From: Bacteroidota bacterium
Lineage (GTDB): Bacteria; Bacteroidota; Bacteroidia; UKL13-3
Reading direction: 5' to 3'
Length of the DNA: 44,775 nt
NCBI GenBank assembly: GCA_947477885.1
Contig: CANJUD010000016.1
Span: 1-44,775, forward strand
Shown one piece after another: positions 42,873 through 44,775 of this stretch (the first letter of the stretch is position 1; the number at the start of each line of letters is the position of its first letter). Below the pieces are notes generated by a model, which saw nothing but the letters and a program-made list of their open reading frames with translations, made no database searches and was not told where the DNA came from. The position numbers were made by a program, and so were the translations under genes.

Positions 42873-43598
42873 ATGACCCTCGGAATTATACTTATATTAT
42901 TGCTCGTGTCGCCCTTGACTGGCGGGGTATTGGCATGGTTGCTTAATGGGGGTCGACACTCGCAAGTAAAAATATTTCTGTCGTTCAGCGGGGCGTATTT
43001 ATTTACTATATCTGTTACTTCATTAATGCCCGAGGTATATAAAGACGGGACTATTACAACTGGGTTTTTGGTATTGGCGGGATTTATGTTTCAAATTTTG
43101 TTAGAGCAATTTACCAAGGGTGTGGAGCATGGGCATCTGCATCACCATGGTGGCAAAGGGTTTCGGCCCGTATTGCAGATTTTTGTTGGAATGTCGCTGC
43201 ATGCATTTTTGGAAGGGATGCCTATTGGCGATTCGGGATTTATACAAAAAGGGCTTTCACAAAAATTGTTGCCCGGTACTTGCCTGCACGAAATCCCTGC
43301 GGCATTCGCATTGGGAAGTGTGATGCTAGCTGCGGGTTTCAGGGGATTAACTTTTTGGGCTATCATAATTCCCTATGCTTTTATGTTGCCCGCAGGTGCT
43401 TTGGTTTCAGGATTGTTAAACAGTGGTGGCTTGGAAGGTTGGGTACATAAATGGTTGCTGCCTTTTGTGATAGGAGCATTCCTGCATATTTCAACAACTA
43501 TATTATATGAAAACAGTGAGAACCATACTTATAAAAGATTACGCTTGGTAGCCGTATTGGCAGGCGTATTGATGGCTACTGCAAGTTTGGTATTGTAA
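42873..43598 (+). CDS. ZIP-family metal cation transporter
   Basis: A 241-residue inner-membrane protein with seven to eight hydrophobic segments. Metal-site residues are in helix 4, SLHAFLEGMPIG, and helix 5, CLHEIPAAFALGSV. A His-rich loop, HGHLHHHGG, lies between helices 3 and 4 as in other ZIP proteins. ZIPs import zinc, iron or manganese; the metal cannot be told from the sequence. It is followed 3 bases later by truA, so they are probably co-transcribed. Confidence 0.88.
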   Translation: MTLGIILILLLVSPLTGGVLAWLLNGGRHSQVKIFLSFSGAYLFTISVTSLMPEVYKDGTITTGFLVLAGFMFQILLEQFTKGVEHGHLHHHGGKGFRPVLQIFVGMSLHAFLEGMPIGDSGFIQKGLSQKLLPGTCLHEIPAAFALGSVMLAAGFRGLTFWAIIIPYAFMLPAGALVSGLLNSGGLEGWVHKWLLPFVIGAFLHISTTILYENSENHTYKRLRLVAVLAGVLMATASLVL

Positions 43599-43601
43599 TA
43601 T

Positions 43602-44357
43602 ATGAGAACCCGATACGCTCTCGAAATCGCTTACAAAGGCACGCAGTTTCACGGTTGGCAATTGCAACCCAATTGCAATTCCGTTCAAGCAGAAATGCAA
43701 AAAGCTTTATCGTTATTATGTCGCGAAGAAGTGCATTGCCTTGGCTGCGGCCGAACAGATGCAGGGGTTCATGCCAAACAATTTATCCTGCATTTCGAAA
43801 TTAATGGAGAGCTGCCTGAGAACATCGTATATAAACTCAACCATTTGCTTACCCGCGATATCAGCACTTATCATTTATATAATGTGTCTCCCAATTTTTC
43901 AGCCCGCTTCGATTGTACTGAAAGAAGTTACGAATATCACATCCATCAAAAACCCAATCCGTTTTTAACCGAATATTCTTGGTATTTTTTTAAACCTTTG
44001 GATTTGGAACTGATGAATAAAGCCGCTGAAAAATTATTGTTGCACAAAGATTTCAAAGCTTTCTGTAAAGCCAACTCGCAAGTTAACCATTATGAATGTG
44101 ATGTGAGACAAGCAGTATGGACACAAGAAGGTGACAGGTTGCTTTTCAAAATTACGGCCAACAGATTTCTGAGAAATATGGTTCGAGCCATCGTGGGAAC
44201 CTTGGTGGAAATAGGCGAAGGAAAAATTACTTTGGATGATTTTGAGCAAACCATAATCAGCCAAGACCGCAGAGAATCAGGGCAATCGGCTCCTCCTCAG
44301 GGCTTGTTCTTGGCCCGTGTGGTATACCCGCCCGGCACCTTTGAGCCCTTCGAATAA
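43602..44357 (+). CDS. truA: tRNA pseudouridine synthase A
   Basis: Isomerises U38-U40 in the anticodon stem of many tRNAs. The catalytic Asp is D53 in CGRTDAGVHA. The N-terminus RYALEIAYKGTQFHGWQLQPN, the ARFDCTERSYEYHI loop and the C-terminal FLRNMVRAIVGTLVEIGEG are all family features. It has 251 residues, full length. It lies about 65 bases upstream of the tRNA-Asn gene, which has its own promoter. Confidence 0.95.
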   Translation: MRTRYALEIAYKGTQFHGWQLQPNCNSVQAEMQKALSLLCREEVHCLGCGRTDAGVHAKQFILHFEINGELPENIVYKLNHLLTRDISTYHLYNVSPNFSARFDCTERSYEYHIHQKPNPFLTEYSWYFFKPLDLELMNKAAEKLLLHKDFKAFCKANSQVNHYECDVRQAVWTQEGDRLLFKITANRFLRNMVRAIVGTLVEIGEGKITLDDFEQTIISQDRRESGQSAPPQGLFLARVVYPPGTFEPFE

Positions 44358-44374
44358 AAAATTTAAAAAAGATG

Positions 44375-44406
44375 TTGGTTTGTATTTGCCCAAAGCAATA
44401 TCTTTG
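44375..44406 (+). promoter_or_regulatory. Promoter of the tRNA-Asn gene
   Basis: TTG (44375-44377), a 21-base spacer and TATCTTTG (44399-44406) match the Bacteroidota consensus. The tRNA begins 17 bases after the -7 box. Confidence 0.6.
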
Positions 44407-44423
44407 CAGCCCTTTAAAAACAT

Positions 44424-44497
44424 TCCTTGATAGCTCAGCTGGTTAGAGCGAGTGACTGTTAATCACTAGGTCCCTGGTTCGAGTCCAGGTCAGGGAG
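44424..44497 (+). tRNA. tRNA-Asn (anticodon GTT)
   Basis: A 74-base cloverleaf. The acceptor stem TCCTTGA (44424-44430) pairs with TCAGGGA (44490-44496), with one G-U. The anticodon stem AGTGA/TCACT closes the loop CTGTTAA, with GTT at 44458-44460. The T arm contains GGTTCGAGTCC. No encoded CCA follows. A terminator lies immediately downstream. Confidence 0.96.
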
Positions 44498-44507
44498 CAG
44501 GAAACAG

Positions 44508-44535
44508 AAGCCGACATTATAGTCGGCTTTTTTTA
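44508..44535 (+). terminator. Intrinsic terminator after tRNA-Asn
   Basis: AAGCCGAC (44508-44515) pairs perfectly with GTCGGCTT (44522-44529) around ATTATA, followed by a T-run. Confidence 0.9.
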
Positions 44536-44542
44536 TTTATGA

Positions 44543-44775
44543 ATGCATTATGTCTATATTCTCATTTCTTTAAAGACCAATAAATTTTATATTGGGGAAA
44601 CCTATGATATTCAGCAAAGACTAGTGTATCATAATGATTCATCTCTCAATAACAACTCTACAAAAGTTGGAATACCATGGCAGCTATACCTGTCCATAGA
44701 AGTGACAGACAGGGCGGTTGCCCGCCAGATAGAAAAATATATTAAAAACATGAAAAACAGAAACTATATAATCGG
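44543..44775 (+). CDS. GIY-YIG nuclease-family protein (3' end outside window)
   Basis: From ATG 44543 the frame reads MHYVYILISLKTNKFYIGETYDIQ (positions 44543-44614) and runs open to the window edge. YVYIL and FYIGET are the two halves of the GIY-YIG motif, and QQRLVYHN supplies the conserved Arg and His. TDRAVARQIEKYIKNMK fits the domain's helical end, with the metal-ligand Glu. Small stand-alone members (about 80-100 residues) are abundant in Bacteroidota and often lie next to tRNA genes; their target is unknown. It begins only 8 bases after the tRNA terminator. Confidence 0.85.
   Translation, partial: MHYVYILISLKTNKFYIGETYDIQQRLVYHNDSSLNNNSTKVGIPWQLYLSIEVTDRAVARQIEKYIKNMKNRNYII

Overview
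The window is a chromosomal segment of a Bacteroidota bacterium. The evidence is two proteins with type IX secretion (T9SS) C-terminal sorting domains (one subtilase, one PKD protein carrying the gliding-motility-type CTD), a SPOR-domain protein, a B12-binding methylmalonyl-CoA-mutase-type subunit, an SDR-type threonine dehydrogenase, and repeated TAnnTTTG promoter elements, often only 7-11 bases upstream of a start codon. The DNA is AT-rich and no species can be named.

Layout. 1-144 is the end of what looks like an insertion sequence with the first codons of its transposase gene. 145-991 has no recognisable gene but holds several hairpins and a strong tandem terminator. 992-4244 is a frameshifted secreted subtilase followed by a beta-propeller lipoprotein. 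4187-20380 is mostly housekeeping: DUF72, aconitase, heptose epimerase (HldD), a very large orphan histidine kinase, methionyl-tRNA synthetase, a Gfo/Idh/MocA oxidoreductase, a saccharopine-dehydrogenase-like protein, malic enzyme, a badly broken secreted-protein pseudogene and a small conserved protein. 20502-28756 continues with a PAP2-like membrane protein, ComB, GcvT, a SPOR protein, a broken response regulator, PyrF, threonine dehydrogenase, RlmN and an ABC exporter.

29049-36383 is the most interesting region: a tightly packed plus-strand operon. It contains a B12-binding protein, then glucose-1-phosphate cytidylyltransferase, CDP-glucose 4,6-dehydratase, the Fe-S 3-dehydrase RfbH, an SDR epimerase/decarboxylase, an FkbM methyltransferase and a two-subunit transketolase. 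The first three sugar enzymes give a CDP-4-keto-3,6-dideoxyhexose. A dedicated split transketolase in the same unit suggests that a two-carbon ketol group is added to a keto-sugar, giving a branched, possibly O-methylated surface sugar. This is an inference; the product is unknown.

36378-41594 (minus) encodes two adjacent secreted repeat proteins (delta-60 repeats; SBBP/Ig/PKD repeats with CTD). 41735-44775 carries a glycosyltransferase, a ZIP transporter, TruA, tRNA-Asn and a GIY-YIG protein cut by the window end.

Two themes cross the window. First, four loci carry reading-frame lesions (the subtilase, the DUF72 tail, the 19232-19877 pseudogene and the response regulator). At least two are apparent single-T losses in T runs, so gene decay and sequence error both need considering. 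Second, several intergenic gaps hold inverted-repeat elements that look like interspersed palindromic repeats.
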